From an uncultured Blautia sp. (GTDB lineage Bacteria; Bacillota; Clostridia; Lachnospirales; Lachnospiraceae), in contig CAKROE010000030.1 in assembly GCA_934371915.1 (NCBI GenBank), forward strand, positions 1 to 27,345: 27,345 nt of DNA, read 5' to 3'. Every line of letters begins with the position of its first letter. Position 1 is the stretch's first letter. Positions 1 to 8,326 of this stretch are shown here, one piece after another. The position numbers and the translations under genes are program-made. The notes beneath the pieces were generated by a model that ran no database searches, was not told the origin of the DNA, and worked only from the letters and a program-made list of their open reading frames with translations.

Positions 1-124
1 GCCTATGACATCACTGTTTGAACAGAGCCTTCTCCTTTTCGGAGATACGACAGCGTTGATGCTTGTGAGGGACAAACATCTGGAACTTGACAAACTTTGG
101 GAATACCACGCAAATCTTGAATAG
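1..124 (+). CDS. 6-phospho-3-hexuloisomerase-like SIS protein, C-terminal fragment
   Basis: An open frame enters from the left edge and ends at TAG 122-124; about 40 residues are visible. The tail PMTSLFEQ...HANLE matches the tail of the complete hexuloisomerase encoded at 775-1332 (PMGNAFEQ...HANLE) in length, in the FEQ motif and in the final five residues, so this is most likely a paralogous SIS-domain sugar-phosphate isomerase. It ends 11 bp before the hexulose-6-phosphate synthase gene and is probably in the same operon. The N-terminal SIS core lies outside the window, so another SIS isomerase subfamily is possible. Confidence 0.7.
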   Translation, partial: PMTSLFEQSLLLFGDTTALMLVRDKHLELDKLWEYHANLE

Positions 125-135
125 GAGAGAAAAAC

Positions 136-762
136 ATGAAATTACAGATTGCATTGGATGATGTTACTTTGGAAGGTGCTCTGGAACTGGTAAAAAAGGT
201 CAGAGACTATATTGATATTATTGAGATCGGAACACCTTTTGTATACGAATATGGAATGCAGGCTGTCCGGACTATGAAAGAGCATTTCCCGGACAAAGAG
301 ATACTGGCTGACATGAAGATCATGGATGCCGGTTATTATGAAGCAGAAGAAGCGCTGAAAGCAGGTGCGGATTATGTTACAGTACTTGGCGTAACCGATA
401 ATCTGACGATCCAGGGATGCAAAGAGGCAGCAGAAAAATACGGTAAAGAAATCGTTGTTGATATGATCTGTGTGGAAAACATGGAAGAAAGAATTGCAAA
501 ACTGGAAGAGATCGGTGTCCATGGACTCGCTGTTCATACCGGCACAGATCAGCAGGCAATCGGAAGAACGCCTCTGGACGATCTGAAGGTCATGAGTGCT
601 GCAGCCAAAAAAGCAAAGATCTCTGTTGCAGGTGGCATCCATGCAGATACAGTAAAAGATTATATCGAATATCATCCTGATGTGCTGATCGTAGGAGGCG
701 GCATCTGCCATGCAGAGGATCCGGCAGCGGCAGCAAAAGAAATTTATATGCAGTTACAATAA
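136..762 (+). CDS. hxlA: 3-hexulose-6-phosphate synthase
   Basis: This cytoplasmic TIM-barrel enzyme of the OMP decarboxylase superfamily condenses formaldehyde with ribulose 5-phosphate to give D-arabino-3-hexulose 6-phosphate, and also runs in reverse. The 208 residues match the usual family length. The superfamily signature D-x-K-x-x-D is residues 59-64 (DMKIMD), followed by AGADYVTVLG at 77-86, a VVDMICV strand, the HTGTDQQA phosphate-side loop, and the phosphate-binding VAGGI and VGGGI loops near the C-terminus. The related 3-keto-L-gulonate-6-phosphate decarboxylases usually read DAKIAD here, which favours the synthase. AGGAG sits 9 bp before the ATG. It is flanked on both sides by hexuloisomerase genes, the partner enzyme. 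In anaerobes lacking methylotrophy the pair may detoxify formaldehyde or make pentose phosphates; which applies here is unknown. Confidence 0.88.
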   Translation: MKLQIALDDVTLEGALELVKKVRDYIDIIEIGTPFVYEYGMQAVRTMKEHFPDKEILADMKIMDAGYYEAEEALKAGADYVTVLGVTDNLTIQGCKEAAEKYGKEIVVDMICVENMEERIAKLEEIGVHGLAVHTGTDQQAIGRTPLDDLKVMSAAAKKAKISVAGGIHADTVKDYIEYHPDVLIVGGGICHAEDPAAAAKEIYMQLQ

Positions 763-774
763 AAGGAGACAGTC

Positions 775-1332
775 ATGGCAGAGACTATTTTGAAGAGTAT
801 ACTTCAGGAACTTACAGAAAATGAAAAAAGAGTTTCACAGGATGAAATGGAGAAATTTGCCGATGCGATCCTGAAAGCTGACAGAATTTTTGTTGCAGGT
901 GCAGGACGTTCCGGATTTGTGGCCCGTGCTTTTGCCAACAGATTGATGCATATGGGGCTGACTGTATTTTTTGTCGGAGAACCGACAACACCGGCGATTA
1001 AGGCAGGTGATCTTCTTGTTATCGGCTCCGGTAGCGGAGAGACAGGAAGCCTTGTGGTAATGGCACAGAAGGCAAAGAAGATCGGGGCATCTGTTATTAC
1101 AGTTACCATACATCCGGAAGCTTCCATCGGAAAACTTTCCGAGGCGTGGATCTGCATTCCGGGTGCAACCCCAAAGAGCGATCTGGAAGATACGGTGAAG
1201 TCTGTACAGCCTATGGGAAATGCTTTTGAGCAGATGACCTGGCTTGTATACGATGCCGTGATCATGATCCTGATGAAAAAAACAGGAAGAACAGAAGAAG
1301 AAATGTTTAAATTGCATGCGAATCTTGAATAA
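775..1332 (+). CDS. hxlB: 6-phospho-3-hexuloisomerase
   Basis: The enzyme isomerises D-arabino-3-hexulose 6-phosphate to fructose 6-phosphate, completing the fixation step begun by the upstream synthase. The protein is a single SIS domain of 185 residues, the normal size. Visible motifs are the sugar-phosphate loop AGAGRSGFVARAFA (about residues 41-54), GEPTTPAIKAGDL, the second loop IGSGSGETGSL (83-93), and a C-terminal FEQ...HANLE segment shared with the fragment at the left edge. AAAGGAG lies 6 bp before the ATG and the gene starts 12 bp after the synthase stop, so the two are co-transcribed. In some bacteria these enzymes are fused; here they are separate. Confidence 0.88.
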   Translation: MAETILKSILQELTENEKRVSQDEMEKFADAILKADRIFVAGAGRSGFVARAFANRLMHMGLTVFFVGEPTTPAIKAGDLLVIGSGSGETGSLVVMAQKAKKIGASVITVTIHPEASIGKLSEAWICIPGATPKSDLEDTVKSVQPMGNAFEQMTWLVYDAVIMILMKKTGRTEEEMFKLHANLE

Positions 1333-1349
1333 AAACGGGCAGGAAAGAT

Positions 1350-2012
1350 ATGAAAGCAATCATTTTTGACATGGATGGTGTCCTGATAAATACAGAACCA
1401 CTGCATTTTAAGTGCTGGAAAATTCTTATGGAAGAAGATGGAATAAATCTGACGTATGATATTTATAAGCCATGCATCGGATCGACAAGAGAATATCTGA
1501 TACAGTTGCTTGAAGAAAGCTTCGGAAAATTAAAAAGAGATCCGGATGAACTTCTGAAAAAAATGCAGCAGAAGAAAAAAGAAATTGTTGAGCGTGATGG
1601 TTTTCCTTTTCTTTCAGGAGTGAAAGAAGCTGTAAGTAAACTTAAAGAGGCAGGGTATATTCTGGCTGTTGCATCTTCCTCTCCCACAGATGTAATAGAA
1701 GAAACTCTGAATGTACTGGATGTACGTGAATGTTTCCAGAGCATAACAAGCGGCAGGGAAGTTGCCAATCCAAAACCGGCACCGGATGTATTTCTGCGTG
1801 CAATGGAAAAACTGGGGCTAAGCCCACAGGAATGCCTGATCATTGAAGATTCTACAAATGGCGGAAAGGCAGCAAAAGCCGCCGGAGCAAAATGTGTATG
1901 GTACCATAATCCGGACTCCGGTGATCAGAATATTCCATATGCAGAGCTGGAGATTGGTGAATGGAATGCAGAAAATGTCAATAAGCTCATTCAGATTATG
2001 AAAGAAAACTGA
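1350..2012 (+). CDS. HAD-superfamily sugar phosphatase / beta-phosphoglucomutase-like protein
   Basis: A 220-residue HAD hydrolase with a helical cap. Motif I is DMDGVLINTEP with nucleophile Asp7 and acid/base Asp9; motif II is the ASSS segment near residue 110; the motif III lysine lies in NPKPAPDVF; motif IV is IIEDSTNG. This is the layout of the beta-phosphoglucomutase / 2-deoxyglucose-6-phosphatase group, so the substrate is likely a small phosphosugar, but phosphatase and mutase cannot be separated by eye. The ATG follows the hexuloisomerase stop by 17 bp with AGGAAAG upstream, making it the last gene of the hexulose phosphate operon; a strong terminator follows. By context it may act on a hexulose phosphate or clear a dead-end sugar phosphate, which is inference. 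Confidence 0.75.
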   Translation: MKAIIFDMDGVLINTEPLHFKCWKILMEEDGINLTYDIYKPCIGSTREYLIQLLEESFGKLKRDPDELLKKMQQKKKEIVERDGFPFLSGVKEAVSKLKEAGYILAVASSSPTDVIEETLNVLDVRECFQSITSGREVANPKPAPDVFLRAMEKLGLSPQECLIIEDSTNGGKAAKAAGAKCVWYHNPDSGDQNIPYAELEIGEWNAENVNKLIQIMKEN

Positions 2013-2023
2013 TGGTGTTATGG

Positions 2024-2062
2024 ATACCGGCGGAGGATGAAAATCTATCCGCCGGTATTTTT
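2024..2062 (+). terminator. Rho-independent terminator of the hexulose phosphate operon
   Basis: A perfect 11-bp stem (ATACCGGCGGA / TCCGCCGGTAT) encloses a small GAT-GAAA-ATC inner hairpin and runs straight into five T residues. It starts 12 bp after the HAD gene stop. Confidence 0.92.
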
Positions 2063-2069
2063 ACGCTGT

Positions 2070-2093
2070 AAAACTTTCTAATATGAAAGTTTT
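2070..2093. repeat. 9-bp inverted repeat upstream of the citrate synthase promoter
   Basis: AAAACTTTC and GAAAGTTTT are perfect inverted arms around a 6-nt TAATAT centre. The repeat lies between the preceding terminator and the -35 of the citrate synthase promoter, 13 bp upstream of it. It could be a regulator-binding site or a back-up hairpin for the terminator; only four T residues follow, so a terminator role is weaker. Confidence 0.5.
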
Positions 2094-2106
2094 CTACGTA
2101 TAGCTA

Positions 2107-2135
2107 TTGTATTTTTATGCATATTCGTGTAAAAT
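2107..2135 (+). promoter_or_regulatory. Sigma-A-type promoter for citrate synthase-trpS
   Basis: TTGTAT and TAAAAT hexamers are separated by 17 bp. The predicted start leaves a leader of about 90 nt before the citrate synthase ATG. No T-box element is recognisable in this leader although trpS lies downstream. Confidence 0.55.
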
Positions 2136-2230
2136 AAAAGCAATTTAGCTTTGTAAAGTATGAACGCGTGATGCGTCTGGAGAAATAAAAGCGTCGCGGG
2201 TGAATTGTATGAGATGGAGGAAGAGAGAAA

Positions 2231-3736
2231 ATGGCAGATCATGAAATGATGAATCTTGAAGAGATGGGCAGCCTGCGGGACAGTATGGAACTGCTCGGGG
2301 AAGAGCTGATGAATGGTCACCGGATCAACCCGAATCTGTATGTAGAATATGATGTAAAAAGAGGTCTCCGTGACTCAGCAGGTAAAGGTGTCCTGACAGG
2401 ACTTACCGAGATTTCCGATGTTACAGGATATGATCTGGTAAATGGGCGTAAGATTCCGGCACACGGCAGACTTTATTATCAGGGATATAATGTAAACGAT
2501 ATCGTAGATGGACTGAAAGACCGCAAATTCGGCTTCGAAGAGACAATATATCTTTTATTATTCGGAAGACTTCCTTCTGAAAAAGATATGCAGATGTTCA
2601 AAAACGTTATGGAAAATTTCGAGACACTTTCAGGACGTTTTGTTCGAGATGTTGTTATGAAAGCATCCAACAGTGATATCATGAATGCCATGCAGAGATG
2701 TATTCTGACATTGTATACCTACGATTCAAAAGCAGAAGATGTTTCAGCCGAGAATGTACTTCGCCAGAGTATTGAGATGATCGCGAAGCTTCCTCTCATT
2801 GCGGTATATTCCTATCATTCTTACAGACATTTCCGTAAAGATGAGACGCTGTTTATCCGTAATCCGCAGAAAGGACTTTCCCTCGCGGAAAACATCCTTC
2901 TGATGCTCCGTCCGGATGGCAAATACACCGAACTGGAAGCAAAGGTTCTGGACATTGCACTCATTCTGCATGCAGAGCATGGCGGTGGTAATAACTCTAC
3001 ATTTACTACGCATGTAGTTACTTCATCCGGCACCGATACGTATTCTTCCATTGCTGCATCCATCGGTTCACTGAAGGGACCTCGTCATGGTGGTGCGAAT
3101 CTGAAAGTGCAGAATATGTTCGAGGACATCAAGGCAAACGTAAAAGACTGGTCTGATGAGAAAGAAGTAGAAGCTTACCTCCGTAAGATCCTTAATAAAG
3201 AAGCATTTGACCATACCGGTCTGATCTATGGTATGGGACATGCAGTTTATACACTTTCCGATCCACGTGAAGTGATCCTTAAGAGATTTGCCAGAGACCT
3301 TGCACAGGAAAAGGGCATGATGAAAGAATTTGCATTGTATGAACTGGTAGAACGTCTGGGTGGAAGTCTTGTTATGGAACAGCGCAGACTTTTCAAAAAT
3401 GTCTGTGCAAACGTAGACTTTTACAGCGGTTTCGTATATACTATGCTTGGAATCCCGAAAGAGCTGTTTACCCCGATCTTTGCGATCGCGCGTATCCCTG
3501 GATGGAGTGCACATCGTCTTGAAGAAATTCTCAATGCAAGCAAGATCATCCGTCCTGCATACAAATACGTAGGACATCATGCAGGCTTTGTTCCTTATGA
3601 AGAAAGAACACCGGAAGAAGGCTGTGAGGAAGTTTTGAGAGATCTGGAAAAAGAATCCGCAGCAGAAGAAACGGGAGAAAATACTGAGAAAGAGACGCCT
3701 GAGAATAAGAAAGAGCGCCCTGAGGAGAAGGAATAA
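2231..3736 (+). CDS. gltA: Citrate synthase with acidic C-terminal tail
   Basis: Condenses acetyl-CoA with oxaloacetate to citrate; in a fermentative anaerobe this probably feeds 2-oxoglutarate and glutamate synthesis. The family catalytic residues are visible: His286 in GPRHGGAN, His337 in YGMGHAVY and Asp396 in NVDFYSG, with His250 in HAEHGGGNNS and the CoA-site arginine in RIPGWSAHR. The conserved body ends near residue 458; the last 40 or so residues are a Glu/Lys-rich, low-complexity tail with no obvious fold, making the protein (501 aa) longer than typical citrate synthases of about 430-450 aa. A 2-methylcitrate synthase cannot be excluded, but no methylcitrate cycle genes are near. GGAGG precedes the ATG by 11 bp. 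The stop codon abuts the trpS start, and the tail codons contain the trpS ribosome binding site. Confidence 0.88.
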   Translation: MADHEMMNLEEMGSLRDSMELLGEELMNGHRINPNLYVEYDVKRGLRDSAGKGVLTGLTEISDVTGYDLVNGRKIPAHGRLYYQGYNVNDIVDGLKDRKFGFEETIYLLLFGRLPSEKDMQMFKNVMENFETLSGRFVRDVVMKASNSDIMNAMQRCILTLYTYDSKAEDVSAENVLRQSIEMIAKLPLIAVYSYHSYRHFRKDETLFIRNPQKGLSLAENILLMLRPDGKYTELEAKVLDIALILHAEHGGGNNSTFTTHVVTSSGTDTYSSIAASIGSLKGPRHGGANLKVQNMFEDIKANVKDWSDEKEVEAYLRKILNKEAFDHTGLIYGMGHAVYTLSDPREVILKRFARDLAQEKGMMKEFALYELVERLGGSLVMEQRRLFKNVCANVDFYSGFVYTMLGIPKELFTPIFAIARIPGWSAHRLEEILNASKIIRPAYKYVGHHAGFVPYEERTPEEGCEEVLRDLEKESAAEETGENTEKETPENKKERPEEKE

Positions 3737-4807
3737 ATGAAACAGGTAATTTTAACAGGGGATCGTCCTACCGGAAGACTTCACGTAGGACATTATGTAG
3801 GATCACTGAAGGAGCGTGTGAAGCTTCAGAATTCCGGTGATTATGATGAGGTTTATATTATGATCGCAGATGCACAGGCATTGACAGACAATGCAGAGCA
3901 TCCGGAAAAAGTACGTCAGAATATTATTCAGGTTGCACTGGATTATCTGGCATGCGGAATCGATCCGGCGAAATCTACGATCTTTATCCAGTCCATGGTA
4001 CCGGAACTGACAGAGCTTACATTTTATTATATGAATCTTGTTACAGTGGCACGTGTACAGCGTAACCCTACCGTAAAATCCGAGATTCAGATGAGAAATT
4101 TTGAAGCCAGCATCCCGGTTGGATTTTTCTGTTACCCGATCAGCCAGGCAGCAGACATCACTGCTTTCCGTGCAACACATGTACCGGTTGGCGAGGATCA
4201 GATGCCGATGATCGAGCAGTGCAAAGAAATCGTACACAAATTCAATACTGTTTACGGTGAGACACTGACAGATCCGAAGATCGTGCTTCCGTCCAATAAG
4301 GCATGCTTACGTCTGCCTGGTATCGATGGCAAAGCCAAAATGAGTAAATCTCTCGGCAACTGCATCTACCTTTCTGATGAAGAAGCCGATGTTAAGAAAA
4401 AAATCATGTCCATGTTTACCGATCCGAATCATCTTCGGGTACAGGATCCGGGACGTGTGGAAGGCAACCCGGTATTTATTTATCTGGAAGCATTCTGCAG
4501 GGATGAGTATTTCCAGGAATTCCTTCCGGAATATCAGAATCTTGAAGAACTTGAGGATCATTACCGCAGAGGCGGTCTTGGCGATGTAAAAGTCAAGAAA
4601 TTCCTGAATAATGTTATGCAGGCAGAGCTTGGCCCGATTCGTGCAAGACGTAAAGAATGGGAACAGCGTATCCCGGATGTACTCGATATCCTGAGAGAGG
4701 GAAGCAAGGTTGCACAAGCAAAAGCAGCTGAGACACTGAATGATGTTAAGGCATCTATGCGTATCAACTATTTTGACAGTGACCAGTCTGATATGTACCA
4801 GAAATAA
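3737..4807 (+). CDS. trpS: Tryptophanyl-tRNA synthetase
   Basis: This class I aminoacyl-tRNA synthetase charges tRNA-Trp with tryptophan in the cytoplasm. The HIGH-type motif is HVGH at residues 16-19, following PTGRL, and KMSKS is at 201-205. The segment NPTVKSE and the ADITAFRATHVPVGEDQ stretch are typical of the bacterial enzyme. Length (356 aa) is close to the usual 330-350. The ATG directly follows the citrate synthase TAA with no intervening base; GAGGAG lies inside the end of the upstream gene, so the two are translationally coupled. No T-box leader or separate promoter is seen, so expression probably follows citrate synthase. A strong terminator lies just downstream. Confidence 0.95.
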   Translation: MKQVILTGDRPTGRLHVGHYVGSLKERVKLQNSGDYDEVYIMIADAQALTDNAEHPEKVRQNIIQVALDYLACGIDPAKSTIFIQSMVPELTELTFYYMNLVTVARVQRNPTVKSEIQMRNFEASIPVGFFCYPISQAADITAFRATHVPVGEDQMPMIEQCKEIVHKFNTVYGETLTDPKIVLPSNKACLRLPGIDGKAKMSKSLGNCIYLSDEEADVKKKIMSMFTDPNHLRVQDPGRVEGNPVFIYLEAFCRDEYFQEFLPEYQNLEELEDHYRRGGLGDVKVKKFLNNVMQAELGPIRARRKEWEQRIPDVLDILREGSKVAQAKAAETLNDVKASMRINYFDSDQSDMYQK

Positions 4808-4841
4808 AATAGCGCATCACTAAATATAATAGATACAATAT

Positions 4842-4893
4842 AAGCAGCTGTTTTGGAAGACCATCTGAAACAGTTGCTTTTTTGTTTTTTTTT
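4842..4893 (+). terminator. Rho-independent terminator after trpS
   Basis: A 12-bp stem with one G-U pair (AAGCAGCTGTTT / AAACAGTTGCTT) and a 14-nt loop is followed by a T-rich run of about 15 nt interrupted once by G. Confidence 0.9.
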
Positions 4894-5061
4894 AAGTTCA
4901 TCGCATTTATCTGATTATGACAGATTGACAATTCTCGTATGCTGATCTTTTTATCCTGTCTGGCAGCACCGTGTCAGATCATGATCATTGAACCGGGCGG
5001 ATATACGTTCAAAGATTATCTGAAACGCAGATTGTTTGTTTAAAAGTCCATAAGTTTTTTC
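4894..5061. other. Intergenic stretch before pyruvate formate-lyase
   Basis: No convincing gene. A 34-codon frame from ATG 4939 to TAA 5043 ends in a protein-like segment (EPGGYTFKDYLKRR) but lacks a ribosome binding site; it may be a decayed gene remnant or chance. The 3' end of the stretch contains an imperfect CCATA / TATGG repeat leading into the palindrome at 5062. Confidence 0.4.
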
Positions 5062-5115
5062 TATGGTACCATACATATCATTGATTTGTTATTATTGTGA
5101 ATCTTTGGATATAAT
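5062..5115 (+). promoter_or_regulatory. Promoter and palindromic site for pyruvate formate-lyase
   Basis: TTGTTA (5086-5091) and TATAAT (5110-5115) are separated by 18 bp. Just upstream, 5062-5073 is a perfect 12-bp palindrome TATGGTACCATA, placed as an operator or activator site would be. The palindrome does not match the Rex consensus I know. The leader to the predicted start is about 40 nt. Confidence 0.6.
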
Positions 5116-5160
5116 AAGCACAACGAAGGAAACACAAAGCAAAGAAGGAGGATGCAGGCA

Positions 5161-7437
5161 ATGCCAATGACAAAACCTGGAAAGTTTGACAGCAAAGGAG
5201 CGTGGGACGGATTTCGCGGAGAAATCTGGCAGGAAGAGATCAATGTCCGTGATTTCATTCAGAAAAACTACACACCATATGATGGAGATGAAAGTTTTCT
5301 GGCAGGTCCGACTGAGAAAACTGAGAAATTATGGAACCATGTACAGAAGCTGCAGAAAGAAGAGAGAGAAAAAGGCGGTGTCCTGGAGTGTGAAACAGAA
5401 GTTGTTTCCGGTCTGACCGCTTATGGCCCTGGATATATCAGAGAAGACATGAAAGATCTGGAGCAGATCGTAGGTTTACAGACAGACAAACCTCTGAAAC
5501 GTGCATTCATGCCTTACGGTGGTATCCGTATGGCAGTTCAGGCTGCTGAGACTTACGGATATGAGATCAATCCGGAACTCAAAAAAATCTTTACAACTTA
5601 TGTAACAACTCACAATGATGCTGTTTTTGGGGCCTACACTCCGGAAATGCGTCTTGCAAGAAAGACACATGTTGTAACAGGTCTTCCGGATACTTACGGC
5701 CGTGGACGTATCGTAGGAGACTACCGTCGTGTGGCTCTTTACGGTATCGACCGTCTGATTGAGGCAAAAAAAGTAGCTCATTACCGAGCTGGATGTGGAA
5801 ACATGTACGATGATGTTATCCGTATGCGTGAGGAAATCAGCCAGCAGCTCAAAGCTGTCAATGAGATGAAGAAAATGGCTGAGATCTATGGATATGACAT
5901 TTCCAAACCGGCAAGAAATGCCCGTGAAGCAGTTCAGTGGCTGTACTTCGGGTATCTGGCAGCAGTCAAGACACAGAATGGTGCTGCAATGAGTGTCGGA
6001 CGTATCTCCACATTTCTGGATATCTACATTCAGCGTGATATTGAAAAAGGAATCCTCACAGAAGACGAGGCACAGGAACTCATCGACCACATGACCATGA
6101 AATTCAGAATGGTAAAATTCGCACGTATTCCGGAATACAACCAGTTATTCTCAGGTGACCCGACATGGGTAACTCTGGAAGTCGGCGGAACAAGCCTGGA
6201 TGGACGTCACATGGTTACAAAGACAGACTATCGTTTCCTTCATACTCTGGAAAATATGGGACCGAGTCCGGAACCGAACCTGACTGTTCTCTACAGCCCA
6301 AGACTTCCGAGAGCTTTCAAAGAATATGCAGCCAAGATTTCTGTTGATACAAGCTCCATCCAGTACGAGAATGACGAAGTTATGAAACCGGAATGGGGAG
6401 ATGACTACTCTATCTGCTGCTGCGTTTCCGCAACAAAGACAGGTAAAGAGATTCAGCTCTTTGGCGCCCGTGCAAACCTTGGAAAAACACTGCTGTACGC
6501 ATTCAACGGCGGTTTCGATGAGAAACACAGAATCCAGTGTGGACCGGAAATGGCAAGAATTACTTCTGAATATGCGGATTATGACGAAGTGATCGAGAAA
6601 TTTGACTGGTGGATGGACTGGCTCGCAGATATTTATGTAAACGTACTTAACCTGATCCACTATATGCATGACAAATATTACTATGAGGCAGCAGAGATGG
6701 CACTGATCGACAATGACTGTGAGCGTTCTTTTGCAACTGGTATCGCAGGATTTTCACATGTTGTAGATTCCCTCAGTGCAATCAAATATGCCAAAGTTAA
6801 GATTATCCGTGACGAAGAAGGAATCACAAAAGATTTCGAGATCGAAGGAGACTTCCCACGCTACGGAAACGATGACCCTCGTGCAGATGAGATCGCAACC
6901 TGGCTTCTGCGTACTTTTTTTGATAAGATCCGCCGTCGTCACACTTACCGTGATTCCAAACCGAGTACTTCTATCCTGACCATTACTTCCAACGTAGTAT
7001 ACGGAGAGGCTACAGGAGCTACACCGGACGGACGTAAAGCATATACTTCCTTTGCACCGGGTGCTTCACCGTCTTACGGTGCAGAGCAGAACGGACTTTT
7101 TGCTTCACTGAACTCTGTTGCAAAGATTCCGTATCACTGGGCACTGGATGGTATTTCCAATACACAGACCATTAATCCGGATGCACTTGGACATGAAGAA
7201 AAAGAGCGTAAAGAGAACCTTGTGAATATCCTTGACGGATACTTCTCACAGGATGCACATCATCTGAATGTCAATGTATTTGGTACAGAAAAACTGATCG
7301 ATGCAATGGAACATCCGGAAAAAGAAGAATATCAGAACTTTACCATTCGTGTTTCCGGATATGCTGTTAAGTTCATTTCCCTGACAAAGAAACAGCAGCT
7401 TGACGTTATCGCACGTACCTGCCATAAGAGACTGTAA
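5161..7437 (+). CDS. pflB: Pyruvate formate-lyase (formate C-acetyltransferase)
   Basis: This cytoplasmic glycyl-radical enzyme converts pyruvate and CoA to acetyl-CoA and formate, the main anaerobic pyruvate branch. The paired active-site cysteines lie in [21 protein letters not shown] (three consecutive Cys, about 419-421 with the start used here), and the radical glycine in RVSGYAVKF about 26 residues from the C-terminus (near Gly733). Length (758 aa) is normal for true PFL, and the Cys-Cys pair separates it from diol dehydratases and choline lyase. AAGGAGG at 5145-5151 abuts an ATG at 5152 with no spacer, whereas ATG 5161 has a 9-bp spacer, so 5161 is preferred. The usual pflA activase gene is not next to it; a membrane protein gene follows after 18 bp. 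It has its own promoter with an adjacent palindrome. Confidence 0.95.
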   Translation: MPMTKPGKFDSKGAWDGFRGEIWQEEINVRDFIQKNYTPYDGDESFLAGPTEKTEKLWNHVQKLQKEEREKGGVLECETEVVSGLTAYGPGYIREDMKDLEQIVGLQTDKPLKRAFMPYGGIRMAVQAAETYGYEINPELKKIFTTYVTTHNDAVFGAYTPEMRLARKTHVVTGLPDTYGRGRIVGDYRRVALYGIDRLIEAKKVAHYRAGCGNMYDDVIRMREEISQQLKAVNEMKKMAEIYGYDISKPARNAREAVQWLYFGYLAAVKTQNGAAMSVGRISTFLDIYIQRDIEKGILTEDEAQELIDHMTMKFRMVKFARIPEYNQLFSGDPTWVTLEVGGTSLDGRHMVTKTDYRFLHTLENMGPSPEPNLTVLYSPRLPRAFKEYAAKISVDTSSIQYENDEVMKPEWGDDYSICCCVSATKTGKEIQLFGARANLGKTLLYAFNGGFDEKHRIQCGPEMARITSEYADYDEVIEKFDWWMDWLADIYVNVLNLIHYMHDKYYYEAAEMALIDNDCERSFATGIAGFSHVVDSLSAIKYAKVKIIRDEEGITKDFEIEGDFPRYGNDDPRADEIATWLLRTFFDKIRRRHTYRDSKPSTSILTITSNVVYGEATGATPDGRKAYTSFAPGASPSYGAEQNGLFASLNSVAKIPYHWALDGISNTQTINPDALGHEEKERKENLVNILDGYFSQDAHHLNVNVFGTEKLIDAMEHPEKEEYQNFTIRVSGYAVKFISLTKKQQLDVIARTCHKRL

Positions 7438-7455
7438 TAAGGGACTGAGAGCGTT

Positions 7456-8178
7456 ATGGCATTTGGATTTGGACCGCAGGAAATGCTGGACAGAGCACAG
7501 GTGCCTGACAAATGGCAGCTTACGCCACTCAAAAATTTTAAATCTCCCCGGATTCGGGCGAGGATGTGGCGGACTGCTCTGGCAGTATTGATCACTGCTG
7601 TAGTTTATGAATACCTCCTAAGTAAAAGAAATCCGTGTTTTGCACTGATCGGTGCAGTTTACGCGGTTGGAAGCCAGTTTGAAGAAGGCTTCCACAATGG
7701 AATCAACCGGGTGATCGGAACTCTGGTTGGAGGTTTTCTGGTGATTCCTTTTTATGAATTGTATATCCGTCAGCCCTTTGGGATACCTGACTGGATATGG
7801 CTTGTTATCGGACTGTGTCTGGTACTCTGGTGCAATTTTGCGCTGGGGGCGGACTCGGCGATTCAGCCTGGAAGCGTGATTTATTTTGTTGTGATCTACA
7901 CAGTAGGAACAGAGCGGGTCCTCCCCTACACAATTGCCCGCATTCTGGACACCGGCGGCGGTGTATTGATCGCCCTTTTAATGTATGTATTGTGGCCGTC
8001 AAAGCACGACAGAGAAAATGGAGTTTCCATAAAAACCTTCTGGGCTGAAACAAAATATGCTTTTCAGTCTTACATAGACAAAAACCGTACGCATCGGAAG
8101 CAGGAGCGTGAAAATTTTGGTGCGGACGAAGAACATTTCTCTGAAATTATTTCAAAAATAAAAGACAGACAAAAATAA
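7456..8178 (+). CDS. FUSC / aromatic acid exporter family membrane protein
   Basis: A 240-residue integral membrane protein with a short cytoplasmic N-terminus, about five or six hydrophobic segments between residues 35 and 185 (ALAVLITAVVYEYLL, the NPCFALIGAVYAV region, NRVIGTLVGGFLVIPFY, WIWLVIGLCLVLWCNFAL, a VIYFVVIYTVGT segment, and GGGVLIALLMYVLWP), and a charged soluble C-terminal tail. The NxxxRxxGTLxGG motif and the overall layout match the aromatic acid exporter / FUSC family, thought to export aromatic carboxylates or similar anions, here in a half-size clostridial form. It lies 18 bp after pyruvate formate-lyase and shares its transcript up to the following terminator. A link to formate or fermentation acids is suggested only by position. 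Confidence 0.7.
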   Translation: MAFGFGPQEMLDRAQVPDKWQLTPLKNFKSPRIRARMWRTALAVLITAVVYEYLLSKRNPCFALIGAVYAVGSQFEEGFHNGINRVIGTLVGGFLVIPFYELYIRQPFGIPDWIWLVIGLCLVLWCNFALGADSAIQPGSVIYFVVIYTVGTERVLPYTIARILDTGGGVLIALLMYVLWPSKHDRENGVSIKTFWAETKYAFQSYIDKNRTHRKQERENFGADEEHFSEIISKIKDRQK

Positions 8179-8198
8179 AAGACAGACTACTGAAAGAG

Positions 8199-8228
8199 AG
8201 CATTTGCCGGATGGCAGGTGCTTTTTTT
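8199..8228 (+). terminator. Rho-independent terminator after the FUSC-like gene
   Basis: A 10-bp stem (AGCATTTGCC / GGCAGGTGCT, two G-U pairs) with a GGAT loop is followed by seven T residues. Confidence 0.9.
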
Positions 8229-8261
8229 CTGTATTTTGTGAAACATAAAAAGAAGAAAGCG

Positions 8262-8305
8262 TGTTGTTTTATGTGGATTTTGTTTTTGAAGAATGTTGTT
8301 TTATG
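8262..8305. repeat. Perfect 12-bp direct repeat upstream of the microcompartment promoter
   Basis: TGTTGTTTTATG occurs at 8262-8273 and again at 8294-8305, 32 bp apart start to start, or about three helical turns. The second copy ends 21 bp before the -35 of the shell-protein promoter, a position suited to an activator. A partial inverted copy (CATAAAA) lies at 8244-8250. Confidence 0.55.
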
Positions 8306-8326
8306 CTTGTTTTGAGGAAAATTATC

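Noticed and set aside
804..1406. 200-codon open frame on the - strand
   Set aside because: It is antisense to the hexuloisomerase gene, whose motifs are unambiguous.
2136..2230. T-box or other tRNA-sensing leader for trpS
   Set aside because: trpS starts directly after citrate synthase, and the leader upstream of the pair shows no T-box sequence or terminator/antiterminator pair.
4939..5043. 34-codon open frame before pyruvate formate-lyase
   Set aside because: The EPGGYTFKDYLKRR stretch looks protein-like, but there is no ribosome binding site and no recognisable family; kept only as a possible remnant.
5152..5160. ATG 5152 as the start of pyruvate formate-lyase
   Set aside because: It directly abuts AAGGAGG with zero spacing; ATG 5161 has a normal 9-bp spacer.
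5476..6090. 204-codon open frame on the - strand
   Set aside because: It is antisense within pyruvate formate-lyase, with the same shadow-type composition and no start signals.
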